Shown here: positions 16,120-22,848 of the stretch, one piece after another
Position numbering within the stretch: the first letter of the stretch is position 1
Layout: every line of letters begins with the position of its first letter
DNA from: Candidatus Rokuibacteriota bacterium
GTDB lineage: Bacteria; Methylomirabilota; Methylomirabilia; Rokubacteriales; CSP1-6
Direction of reading: 5' to 3'
NCBI GenBank assembly: GCA_003220435.1
Contig: QHSL01000010.1
Span: 1 to 37,541, forward strand
DNA: 37,541 nt
Translations under genes and position numbers: made by a program
Notes under the pieces: generated by a model
What the model saw: only the letters and a program-made list of their open reading frames with translations
Told to the model about the DNA's origin: nothing
Database searches by the model: none

Positions 16120-17162
16120 TTCGAAACCTCGAGAGCTCGCTGAAACGTGAGCATCGTGTGGTCCAGGTCCTCCGCGGCCGCGGGAACGTCCAGGATGAAC
16201 GTCCGGTAACCGACGTCGAGGTAGCCCGACAATTCTTCCGCGACCCGGTCGTAGCTCCCCACCAGGTAGGGACACATGGTCTTGTAGTTCTGGAAGGGCA
16301 CGAGCCAGTACGGCCCCTGCCCGTCTCCGTTCCCCATGTCCGACAGCTGCTTGTGCCAGACGGAGTCCGAGACCTTCATGGCCAGCTGATGGACGAGCTG
16401 ACCCTTGCGGTCCTCGGGGAAGCGCGCCCGGGCCACGCCCCAGGCCTCCTCGTCGCGCTCGCGACTGATGATGCCCACGCGAATCCCGCGCGCGAGCACG
16501 CCAGCATGGCTGCGACCCTGATAGTCCCGCGCCGGCTTCGGGTATTCGATGGCCGTCGCGCCGATGGCCCGAGCCGCCGTCAGGCCCGCCTCCGACGAGC
16601 TCGAGACGAAGATGCCGGGTAGGAGGTCCCTGTCCAGGGGCGGCGACAATTTCAGATTGACCGCCTTGTAGAATTCGCCGTCAGCGCTCACCGGCGAGCC
16701 GCCGGCCAGCAGCCGCGTGATGATCGTCGTGTACTCGGTGAGCCGTTCGTACCGTCGATCGTGCGGCGTCGTATCGTTCAGCGCGGTCAAATCGTTCTTG
16801 AAGCCGCCCGCCACCATGTTGAGGTATATCCGTCGCCCGTAGAGATACGCAAAGGTTGTGATCATCTTGGCGACCGTGTAGGGGTGCATGTACACCGGCT
16901 GCACGGCGACCAGCGGGCACAGAGACTTCGTGTTCTGGATGATCACGTGCGAGACCAGCCAGGCGTCGACCTGCGAGTTGTCGGAATAGACTAGAATCCC
17001 GCGGCAGCCGGCGCGCTCGCTCCACCGGGCGACCTCGGCGACATGCTGGCCGTGCACGTCTCCCGCGGCGCCGCTCGAGGGCGGGCAGGTGGAAAAAACC
17101 TCGATCCCGTCATGTGCGCCGTTCATCGGATGGGCTTCGCCCCCTTCGGTTCGTGGCTTCAT
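16092..17162 (-). CDS. Luciferase-like (LLM) FMN-dependent monooxygenase
   Basis: 356 aa from ATG at 17162; an ATG at 17126 (MNGAHDGIEVFSTCPPS) fits the family's usual N-terminus and is an alternative. The TIM-barrel LLM pattern includes WSERAGCRGILVYSDNSQVD, VAVQPVYMHPYTVAKMI, GRRIYLNMVAGGFKNDL, RYERLTEYTTIITRLL and GIFVSSSSEAG (phosphate-binding strand). These match SsuD-like flavin oxygenases, some of which occur inside NRPS/PKS clusters. It uses reduced FMN from a separate reductase, not seen here. As the first gene of the tight train, followed by an overlapping adenylation gene, it is probably a tailoring oxygenase for the product. Confidence 0.88.
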   Translation of the reverse strand: MKPRTEGGEAHPMNGAHDGIEVFSTCPPSSGAAGDVHGQHVAEVARWSERAGCRGILVYSDNSQVDAWLVSHVIIQNTKSLCPLVAVQPVYMHPYTVAKMITTFAYLYGRRIYLNMVAGGFKNDLTALNDTTPHDRRYERLTEYTTIITRLLAGGSPVSADGEFYKAVNLKLSPPLDRDLLPGIFVSSSSEAGLTAARAIGATAIEYPKPARDYQGRSHAGVLARGIRVGIISRERDEEAWGVARARFPEDRKGQLVHQLAMKVSDSVWHKQLSDMGNGDGQGPYWLVPFQNYKTMCPYLVGSYDRVAEELSGYLDVGYRTFILDVPAAAEDLDHTMLTFQRALEVSKCPSYSKTG

Positions 17163-17378
17163 TAGACTTCGCGGCCGGGGTCCGCCGGACGGAAGCGTCC
17201 GACCGCCTCGTTCACCGTGACGCTCGTCGTGAAATGGGCGTTAGAGCTGGTGTCACCGTACCGTCGCCCGGTACGCCTCTCAACCCAGGGAAGTCCCAGG
17301 TAGGGATGCGAAAGTTACCTGAGCGAACCGTCGGGTTTTCCTAGGGGAAGGGGCGAGGGGCCCGGCCGAGATCGTCCG
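17163..17378 (-). promoter_or_regulatory. 216-bp gap before the biosynthetic train, with two inverted repeats
   Basis: This is the only large gap between the GumC-like gene and the biosynthetic genes. Two perfect 6-bp inverted repeats lie in it: CAGGTA/TACCTG (17297-17302, 17316-17321; 13-nt loop) and CGTACC/GGTACG (17257-17262, 17270-17275; 7-nt loop), plus a GGGAAGTCCC palindrome at ~17288-17297. No T-tract follows either hairpin, so a terminator is unlikely. The gap may hold a promoter or a structured leader for the train; no clear -35/-10 pair was recognised. Confidence 0.35.
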
Positions 17379-18926
17379 TCACGATGGGCCCCTCCAGAGG
17401 ATCCGGACGAGCTGCTCATTGCCCGCGGCGAAGTGGTGAGCGGCCGCCACCAGGAGGCCGAGAGCGAACAGGGCCACCAGCGCCCCAAGGCCGAAGCGCA
17501 GGCGCCGCCGTACGAGATCGGCAGGGGTGACGGTGCGCGGAATGCTTACCAGCACCGGCACCTGCGTGAAGGCTCGCAACTCGGCGGTCGTGCGGAAGAC
17601 CGCCTGGCTTCGTTCGACCACTGCCGTGACGACCGCGGACGCCGCAACCGCGAGCAGCATGCTGATGACGATCAGGCGCAGCCTGTGCGGGCCGACCGGC
17701 TGGGTAGGCGCCCCGGCGGGGTCGAGGACCCGGAACCGCTCGCCCTTCTCGTGCTCCATGCTGCCGATGAGTTGTGCCTCGTCGGAACGCTTCAGCAGTG
17801 AGTTGTAGTGCTCCCTCGTGGCGGTGTAGCTTCGCGAAAGCTCCTGAAGCTCCTGCTCCCTCCGAGGCGCATTCTCGATCCTGGCCTGGATGACGGCGAC
17901 CTGGCGCCGCATGCGTTCCTCCTCGGCCCGGAGCGCCTTGAGCTGCGCATCGAACTCGCCCAAGGCATCGCTCTCCCGCACCACCGTGGGGCCGGGCCGA
18001 TCCGCCGCGTCAGGGGCCGGCCCGTCCTCCGCCAGCGCGGTCTCGAGCTCGGCGATCTCGCGCTTCGCTCTGACCACGTCGGGGTAGTTGTCGTTGAAGC
18101 GGCTGCGTAGCTCCCTCAGCTCCTGCTTCAGCTTGGCGAGCTCGGCGATACGCGGGTCTTTTACGGCGGGGAGGCGCGACCCCGACTCGGCGAGCTCCTT
18201 GGCGACCGCCGCGCGTCGCTCCATGGCCTTGATCTGGCTCTCGGAGTTGACGCGGAGCTCCGTGTGGAGGCGCTCAAGCGTCGCCAGGTTCACGGGCACC
18301 TGCTCCGGGAGCTCGCCGGCGTAGCGCCGCTTGAACTCGCCGATACGCCGCTCCTGCCCTTCCAGGCGCGGCTCCACCTCCGCGAGTTGGGCCCGCAAGA
18401 ACTCGGCGGTGCCTTTGGCCCGCAGCTCGCGCATCTTCGCATTCCGATCGACGTGGAAGCTGGCCAGGGAGTTCGCCACCTTGGCTACCGTCTCGGGATC
18501 CGTTCCGCGGTAGCTCACTGCGAAGGCGACCGTGGCGCCCCGTGCCCACCCCCCCGTCGGATCGGTGGCTCTCACCTCGATCTCTATGTCACGCCGCAAC
18601 TGATCGACGGCTGCTGACAGCGAGGTCCGTGCGGCCGTATCGAGCTTGAAGTATTGGACCACCGAGGTGAGCACCGCGCCGCTCAGCATCTCTTGCTTGA
18701 TGGTCTGGAGTCTGGTCTCGGTCTCCTCGCCGACGGCGGCGGCTTTCACGAACGACTCGGCCACCTGCCCTCGGTCTACGAGCAAGGTGGCCGTGGCCCG
18801 ATAGATATTCGGCAGGGACCGCACGAGCGCGACCGCCGGGAGGAAGACCGTGGCGAAGGTCAAGATCGCCAACCACTTCCGCCGGCGCCAGACCTGAAGG
18901 ACCAAGGTCAGGGTGGAACTCTCCAT
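17379..18926 (-). CDS. GumC/Wzz-like polysaccharide chain-length / export protein
   Basis: 515 aa from ATG at 18926. An N-terminal Wzz domain carries a membrane helix (WLAILTFATVFLPAVALV, ~18-35) and the YRATATLLVDRGQ strand; a long coiled-coil region spans ~165-380 (SQIKAMERRAAVAKELAESG, ELRELRSRFNDNYPDVVRAK, LKALRAEEERMRRQVAV). A proline-rich turn before a second helix (LDPAGAPTQPVGPHRLRLIV) is the family signature, and a final helix lies at ~485-502. No Walker A motif follows, so it lacks the tyrosine-kinase half of Wzc. This is the PCP-2/GumC/EpsB layout, including the subfamily in PEP-CTERM/EPS loci. It spans the inner membrane and sets polymer length. Its presence argues that the locus makes a polymer. 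Confidence 0.9.
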   Translation of the reverse strand: MESSTLTLVLQVWRRRKWLAILTFATVFLPAVALVRSLPNIYRATATLLVDRGQVAESFVKAAAVGEETETRLQTIKQEMLSGAVLTSVVQYFKLDTAARTSLSAAVDQLRRDIEIEVRATDPTGGWARGATVAFAVSYRGTDPETVAKVANSLASFHVDRNAKMRELRAKGTAEFLRAQLAEVEPRLEGQERRIGEFKRRYAGELPEQVPVNLATLERLHTELRVNSESQIKAMERRAAVAKELAESGSRLPAVKDPRIAELAKLKQELRELRSRFNDNYPDVVRAKREIAELETALAEDGPAPDAADRPGPTVVRESDALGEFDAQLKALRAEEERMRRQVAVIQARIENAPRREQELQELSRSYTATREHYNSLLKRSDEAQLIGSMEHEKGERFRVLDPAGAPTQPVGPHRLRLIVISMLLAVAASAVVTAVVERSQAVFRTTAELRAFTQVPVLVSIPRTVTPADLVRRRLRFGLGALVALFALGLLVAAAHHFAAGNEQLVRILWRGPS

Positions 18927-18967
18927 GCTTACCCTGGCCGAATGTAGGGTTAAGGAGGGGGCGTCAG

Positions 18968-19120
18968 CTATCCGGGAAACGTCCGAGGGAAACCGCGGGA
19001 AAACCCTGAGGGCACACCCTGAGTGCCCGAGTTCCTCGTGAGGGCTTTCCCGCGGTATTGAGTCAGGAGATCCCTCACTAAGAGAAGTATCTCATCGGCT
19101 TCCTCCTGGTTTTTACTCAC
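18968..19120 (-). CDS. Putative 50-aa small protein or leader peptide upstream of the GumC-like gene
   Basis: GTG at 19120 (AGGGA five bases upstream) to TAG at 18968-18970. It begins MSKNQEEADEILLLVRDLLT and ends GFSRGFPRTFPG; the second half overlaps a large hairpin. The first 21 codons align without gaps to a small open frame upstream of the histidine kinase (24480-24704): SK....(D/E)(S/A)(E/D)EIL..(L/V)RDL..Q. Most changed positions are conservative and several codon differences are synonymous (CTC/CTT, CAG/CAA), which favours coding. The gene downstream starts 41 bp later. No known family recognised. Confidence 0.4.
   Translation of the reverse strand: MSKNQEEADEILLLVRDLLTQYRGKALTRNSGTQGVPSGFSRGFPRTFPG
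18992..19056 (-). promoter_or_regulatory. Nested hairpin in the leader of the GumC-like gene
   Basis: Arms 18992-19007 (ACCGCGGGAAAACCCT) and 19041-19056 (AGGGCTTTCCCGCGGT) form a 16-bp stem. Its single non-Watson-Crick position is a G-U pair only if read from the minus strand, i.e. in the transcript of the GumC-like gene. The 33-nt loop holds a second stem GGGCAC/GTGCCC (19010-19015, 19023-19028). No U-tract follows on either strand, so it is not a standard terminator. It sits 66-130 nt before the ATG. Roles such as protein- or ligand-controlled leader, or transcript-stability element, are inferred. Confidence 0.5.
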
Positions 19121-19173
19121 CCGTCCCTGGTGGATGAGCGAGCGGGCGGGATGCGTACGACGGAGATTCCGAG

Positions 19174-19191
19174 AACGGCCTCAACGGCCTA
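19174..19191. repeat. Tandem AACGGCCT direct repeat in the divergent intergenic region
   Basis: AACGGCCT occurs at 19174-19181 and again at 19183-19190, giving a 9-bp period, and runs straight into TATATG. It lies between the minus-strand GumC-like leader and the plus-strand beta-helix genes. It might be an operator or promoter element. Apart from this, the hairpin and the small frame, I see nothing clear in the 404-bp gap 18927-19330. Confidence 0.25.
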
Positions 19192-19330
19192 TATGTTTCC
19201 TACGCCCGCCCGGTCCGGGGCAGACACGCGTGCCCAGGCGTTTCCGTACCGCCCGATCCCATCGGCTCAGCAAGGCATCGCTCGCGCGGTTTGGCTTCGA
19301 CGTCATCTCGAGCTGCAAAGGAGGAATGTC

Positions 19331-20083
19331 ATGCGCACCGCCTGGTACCTCATCGTCGTCCTGGTCCTCGGGCTCGCCCTGACGCTCAGCACCGTCTCGA
19401 CCCGGGCCGAGACCACCAATTGCGTCCCGATCACCGTCGTCCCAGTCGCGATCACGGTTCAGGGCATCTACTGCTTCACCCAGCATCTGGGCACCGGCAT
19501 CACGACCGGCGCCGCGATCGAGATCCAAACCAACAACGTCATCCTCGATCTCAATGGCTTCAAGCTCGGTGGCCTGGCCGCCGGCCCCGGTACGCAGGCG
19601 ATTGGGATCTCTGCCGACAACCGGCAGAACATCACGATCAAGAACGGCACTGTGCGCGGCTTTTATGAGGGGATCCGCCTAAACGACAGCAGCGGCGCGT
19701 CCCTGGGGCACGTCGTCGAGAACATCCGCGCCGACCAAAATACGCATGCTGGGATAGAGGTAAACGGGCGCGGCAATCTCATCCGCAACAACCAGGTGGT
19801 CGCAACGGGTGGCAGCACCTTCACCCTTCAGGCCCTGGGCATCCTCGTGTCCGGGACCGGGACCCGTGTGCTCAACAACGACGTGATCGACACCTACTCG
19901 TCGGACCCCTCGCAGGCCGAGGGAATCTATCTCATCGCGTCCAACGCGCTGGTCGTGAACAACCGGATCACCAACGCCAGCGTGGGGATTCATTTCGTGG
20001 GCTCCGGGAAGTACCGGGACAACCTGACGACCGGCGTCTCGACGCCGTTCATGGGCGGCACTAACGCCTCCAACAACAACTAG
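19331..20083 (+). CDS. Secreted right-handed parallel beta-helix protein (copy 1)
   Basis: 250 aa. The start is ATG at 19331, set by the strong site AAAGGAGG seven to eight bases upstream. Signal peptide MRTAWYLIVVLVLGLALTLS..TRA with likely cleavage before ETTNC. The mature part has repeating short beta-strand turns typical of NosD/pectate-lyase-like helices: NNVILDLNGFKL, NITIKNGTVRGF, GIEVNGRGNLIRNNQVV, GILVSGTGTRVLNNDVID, GIYLIASNALVVNNRIT, GKYRDNLTTG. It ends in NASNNN. Two cysteines (TNC near the N-terminus and YCF ~14 residues later) may pair. Location: periplasm or outside. Such proteins bind or cut polysaccharides, but no catalytic residues are evident. It is followed 11 bp later by a paralogue. 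Confidence 0.88.
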   Translation: MRTAWYLIVVLVLGLALTLSTVSTRAETTNCVPITVVPVAITVQGIYCFTQHLGTGITTGAAIEIQTNNVILDLNGFKLGGLAAGPGTQAIGISADNRQNITIKNGTVRGFYEGIRLNDSSGASLGHVVENIRADQNTHAGIEVNGRGNLIRNNQVVATGGSTFTLQALGILVSGTGTRVLNNDVIDTYSSDPSQAEGIYLIASNALVVNNRITNASVGIHFVGSGKYRDNLTTGVSTPFMGGTNASNNN

Positions 20084-20094
20084 AGGAGGTCCCA

Positions 20095-20874
20095 ATGCGT
20101 GCCACTATGCTCGTTCTCACCCGGTCGTTCGTGGCGTTGCTGCTGTTGGGGCTGGCTATTGGCCCCTGGCGGGCCCAAGCCGAGACCGTGAATTGCACCC
20201 CGATCACGGCGGTGCCCTTTACAATTCCAGCCGCGGGCACCTGGTGCCTCGCCCAGGACTTGAACACGACCCTCGCCTCGGGGAATGCCATCACCATCGC
20301 CGCCAACAACGTCGTCCTCGATCTGAATGGGCATCGGCTCGCTAATGTCGGCGCCGGCCCCGGGACGGAGGCTTCTGGCGTCTACGCCTTCCAGCGAACG
20401 GATATCACCGTCAGGAACGGCACGGTCCGCGGGTTCAAGTTCGGGATAAGGCTGGACGACTCCTCTCCCTACACCACCTCCCAGGCCCACGTCATCGAAG
20501 ACCTCCGGGCCGACCAGAACACCTGGATCGGGATCTGGGTTGCGGGGCGCGAAAACATCATCCGCAACAGCCAGGTGATGACCACCGGAGGGGCGACCGC
20601 ATCTGAGAGTGCGGTCGGCATCGTCGTGTTTGGCTCCGATACCCAGGTCCTCGACAACGATATCATCGACACGTTTGGGAGGAACACAGGGTACGGGTTC
20701 GGGATCGAGTTTTATGCTGCCTCGAACTGCATGGCGGTGAGCAACCGGATCACCCACTCGGGGGGATTTGGGATTGACTACGCCTACAGCAGCACCGGCA
20801 GATATCGGGACAACCTCACCAGTGGCACGACCTACCCCTTCACCGGCGGCACCGACGCCGGCAACAATAACTGA
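20095..20874 (+). CDS. Secreted right-handed parallel beta-helix protein (copy 2)
   Basis: 259 aa from ATG at 20095, with AGAGGAGG upstream. Signal peptide ends near GPWRAQA, before ETVNCTPIT. It parallels copy 1 block for block: NNVVLDLNGHRL, DITVRNGTVRGF, GIRLDDSSP, IEDLRADQNTWIGI, NIIRNSQVMTTGG, VLDNDIIDTF, RYRDNLTSGTTYPFTGGTDA, GNNN at the end. The pair clearly arose by tandem duplication and is co-transcribed. The N-terminal cysteine pair is kept. The strong ribosome-binding sites suggest high expression. Function unknown; a role in binding or shaping the exported polysaccharide is a guess from neighbourhood. Confidence 0.88.
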   Translation: MRATMLVLTRSFVALLLLGLAIGPWRAQAETVNCTPITAVPFTIPAAGTWCLAQDLNTTLASGNAITIAANNVVLDLNGHRLANVGAGPGTEASGVYAFQRTDITVRNGTVRGFKFGIRLDDSSPYTTSQAHVIEDLRADQNTWIGIWVAGRENIIRNSQVMTTGGATASESAVGIVVFGSDTQVLDNDIIDTFGRNTGYGFGIEFYAASNCMAVSNRITHSGGFGIDYAYSSTGRYRDNLTSGTTYPFTGGTDAGNNN

Positions 20875-20990
20875 GTCGCGTCGGCGCCAACGCGTATGGC
20901 ATCTTCGTTGGCTCTGGGGTGGCGAGCATCATCGAGAGGAACCGAGTGGGGCAACCGGATCGGCGACGCAGGGTTCCTCTGCTCGCGGCA
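20871..20990 (+). pseudogene. Relict of a third beta-helix gene (5' flank of the MNT/HEPN pair)
   Basis: Just past the stop of copy 2, one frame reads SRVGANAYGIFVGSGVASII then ERNRVG, and after a one-frame shift GNRIGDAGFL. This is parallel-beta-helix turn sequence like GILVSGTGTRVLNN and NRITHSGGFG in the intact copies. There is no start codon and the reading frame is broken. The remaining 205 bp up to 21195 hold no gene I can recognise; I see only GC-rich sequence there. Confidence 0.55.
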
Positions 20991-21195
20991 TCACGTCACG
21001 CCAGCGAGTCCACAGCGGGTCGCCTCCAGCGGCCGCCGCATCGGCCGCTCGCACTCTCCCATGGCCGCACTGGTCGCCTGCGTCAGTTGTTGTTCGCTTG
21101 CCGCGCTCCGCGAGGTCCGGCGTTCCTGACCGCGCTTCCCTGGGTCAGATCTGCAGCAGTCGCGCTCAGTCGGGCCATGCGAGAATGTCGTCGCC

Positions 21196-21528
21196 ATGAG
21201 TCGGGCCATCATCCAGGATCTCGACACCCTCAAGCAGCGCCTCGCGCCACACCTCAGGCGCGCACGCAAGGCCGTCGTCTTCGGCTCGGTCGCTCGCGGC
21301 GAGGCCGACGAGTGGAGCGACCTCGATCTCGTGATCATCGCCGACTCCACGCGCCCGTTCCTCGAGCGCTACCGCGACTTCGAGGGGATCTACGAGGTCT
21401 GGCGGCGGCTCGATCTCCTGATCTACACGCCCGAGGAGTTCGAGCAGATGCGCGCGGAACGACGGGCCTTCATCGAGCACATCCTTCAGGAAGGCGTGAT
21501 CGTGCATGAAGCCCCAGCCGAGGGCTGA
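21196..21528 (+). CDS. mntA: MNT-type minimal nucleotidyltransferase (antitoxin of an MNT/HEPN pair)
   Basis: 110 aa from ATG at 21196. The nucleotidyltransferase motif GSx(9)DxD is complete: VFGSVARGEADEWSDLDLVI, with G30-S31 and the metal-binding D42 and D44. A third acidic position is likely in RRLDLLIYTPEEF. Family knowledge: MntA enzymes of MNT/HEPN systems transfer AMP to the partner HEPN toxin and so silence it. The gene overlaps the HEPN gene by 23 bp, so the two are translationally coupled. The gene symbol is by family, not by proven orthology. Confidence 0.85.
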   Translation: MSRAIIQDLDTLKQRLAPHLRRARKAVVFGSVARGEADEWSDLDLVIIADSTRPFLERYRDFEGIYEVWRRLDLLIYTPEEFEQMRAERRAFIEHILQEGVIVHEAPAEG

Positions 21529-21907
21529 AGCTGAGCGGTGGCTCGCGCAGGCACGAAGCGAGCTCGCCTTTGCCCGTGTCGGTCTTCGCGAGGGCTTCTA
21601 CGCCCAGGCGTGCTTCCACTGCCAGCAATCCGGCGAGATGGCGCTAAAGGCTCTGCACTATCTTGCCGGCGCACGTTTCGTACCGGGGCACTCGCTCGTG
21701 GAGTTGCTGGCGCCCCTGGTAGAGAAGCACCCGTCCCTGGCAACGCTCCGTGCGGCGGCCGCGCGCCTTGACCAGCTCTACATCCCGACACGCTATCCGA
21801 ACGGCCTGCCAGGCGGGGTTCCTGCCGAGGTGTTCTCCGAGCCGCAGACGCGGGAGGCGATCGCGGAAGCAGCGCGGTTCGTCGACCAGGCGGGCGCGCT
21901 AGTCTAG
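21506..21907 (+). CDS. hepT: HEPN-domain protein (putative toxin of an MNT/HEPN pair)
   Basis: 133 aa, ATG at 21506 inside the MNT gene. All-helical HEPN pattern: AERWLAQARSELAFARVGL, FYAQACFHCQQSGEMALKAL (helix 2 with the characteristic C-x-Q-Q-x-x-E-x-x-L-K-A run), GHSLVELL, then LDQLYIPTRYPNGLPGG. The usual RNase motif R-x4-6-H would be expected after R95, but no histidine follows within that span, as in other members of the PF05168-like group. It may therefore be a non-canonical HEPN. It lies between two beta-helix relicts. The symbol is a family label only. Confidence 0.82.
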   Translation: MKPQPRAEAERWLAQARSELAFARVGLREGFYAQACFHCQQSGEMALKALHYLAGARFVPGHSLVELLAPLVEKHPSLATLRAAAARLDQLYIPTRYPNGLPGGVPAEVFSEPQTREAIAEAARFVDQAGALV

Positions 21908-21923
21908 TCGAATACTCGTCCAG

Positions 21924-21978
21924 AGCCCGCGGCAATCTGATCCGCAATGACCAGGTCGTCGCGACCGGAGGCGACTAC
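21924..21978 (+). pseudogene. Relict of a beta-helix gene (3' flank of the MNT/HEPN pair)
   Basis: After the HEPN stop, a short frame reads SRGNLIRNDQVVATGGDYY. It matches GRGNLIRNNQVVATGGSTF in beta-helix copy 1, and the DNA is similar too (CGCGGCAATCTGATCCGCAA against CGCGGCAATCTCATCCGCAA). It has no start and is soon cut by the end of the response-regulator gene on the other strand. It shows that beta-helix copies once extended beyond the MNT/HEPN module. Confidence 0.6.
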
Positions 21979-21981
21979 TAT

Positions 21982-22007
21982 TTATTAGGAAGAGTTATTA
22001 GGAAGAG
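21982..22007. repeat. Perfect 13-bp tandem duplication at the response-regulator 3' end
   Basis: TTATTAGGAAGAG occurs twice without spacer (21982-21994, 21995-22007). It straddles the stop codon of the minus-strand response-regulator gene. With one copy the protein would end ..GALPNK; with two it ends ..GALPNNSS, so the duplication changes the last residues only. Confidence 0.9.
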
Positions 22008-22842
22008 CCCCGCCCGTGAGCCAGTCGGCATCCACATACAGACGATCTGAAGGTGGGGAAGCACTTTTTGTGAACTCCCGCATCGCGGCGTCTTCCTCCC
22101 GCAGCAGATGTGGGTTCATCCACCCTCTGGTGATCGCTTCGTAGCAGAGCCGCGTCCTACTTTCGAGCAGCGTGGGAACCCCTTGGGGCGCTTCGCGCCG
22201 AGCCGGGATCTTCATCTTGAGATACAGGCCACTGATAATTCGCTCGATGCTTTGTCGTGACGCGCCGATGCGCCATCCGATTCCTTCATTCGTCACCCCG
22301 AGACATATATAGACGAGGATCGTAAATTCCACGTCACTCAGCTCCCGTAAGGGCGAAGTCTTCAACCGCCTGGCCAGGATATCCGTGGCCGACAACTCGT
22401 AGACGAAGACTTGCTCCACGGTGTTTTGCGCAAGGCGCTTCGGCACCGCCCCTTTGTCCAGGAATCCCCAGACCGCCGGCCGCGGTCTCTCCTCGCTGAC
22501 AAGCTGCTCAACCTGATGGAGGTAGCCTGGCTCCCCGGCGTGGGCCGTGCGGAACAGGATGCGGGTCCGAAGGTGCCTGTCTTTCGCCCTCGCCGCGAGT
22601 ACCCTTCTTGCGACCACCACGCCGGAGATCCGCTGAGCACCGAAGTCAAGATCCAGGATGATGTTTTCTATTCTCTCTTCACTCGCGATCCGGACTGCGT
22701 CCTCTGGAGTGACGGCGCTGAGCAATTGGGCTGACGGCCAGCGCTCGTGAATCCAAGCGCTCATCTGCGCGATGGCGTCCGGCGAGTCATCAGCGATGAG
22801 AATCCTCAGGCCTTCCTCGACTTCATGATCCTGTTGCGTCAT
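21985..22842 (-). CDS. Response regulator, REC plus LuxR/NarL-type helix-turn-helix
   Basis: 285 aa from ATG at 22842, six bases after the histidine kinase stop. The receiver domain has the acidic pair D18-D19 (RILIADDSPD), the likely phospho-acceptor D64 (NIILDLDFG), T99 (LFRTAHAG) and K130 (GFLDKGA). The output domain at ~165-215 reads LSDVEFTILVYICLGVTNEG then IGASRQSIERIISGLYLKMKI, a recognisable but divergent LuxR-type DNA-binding domain (the usual 'T..E.EVL..I..G..N..IA..L' pattern). A ~65-residue C-terminal tail follows, longer than normal. It is paired with the adjacent kinase. Targets unknown; the leader similarity between its own operon and the GumC-like operon suggests both respond to one signal. 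Confidence 0.85.
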   Translation of the reverse strand: MTQQDHEVEEGLRILIADDSPDAIAQMSAWIHERWPSAQLLSAVTPEDAVRIASEERIENIILDLDFGAQRISGVVVARRVLAARAKDRHLRTRILFRTAHAGEPGYLHQVEQLVSEERPRPAVWGFLDKGAVPKRLAQNTVEQVFVYELSATDILARRLKTSPLRELSDVEFTILVYICLGVTNEGIGWRIGASRQSIERIISGLYLKMKIPARREAPQGVPTLLESRTRLCYEAITRGWMNPHLLREEDAAMREFTKSASPPSDRLYVDADWLTGGALPNNSS

Positions 22843-22848
22843 CGCGCG

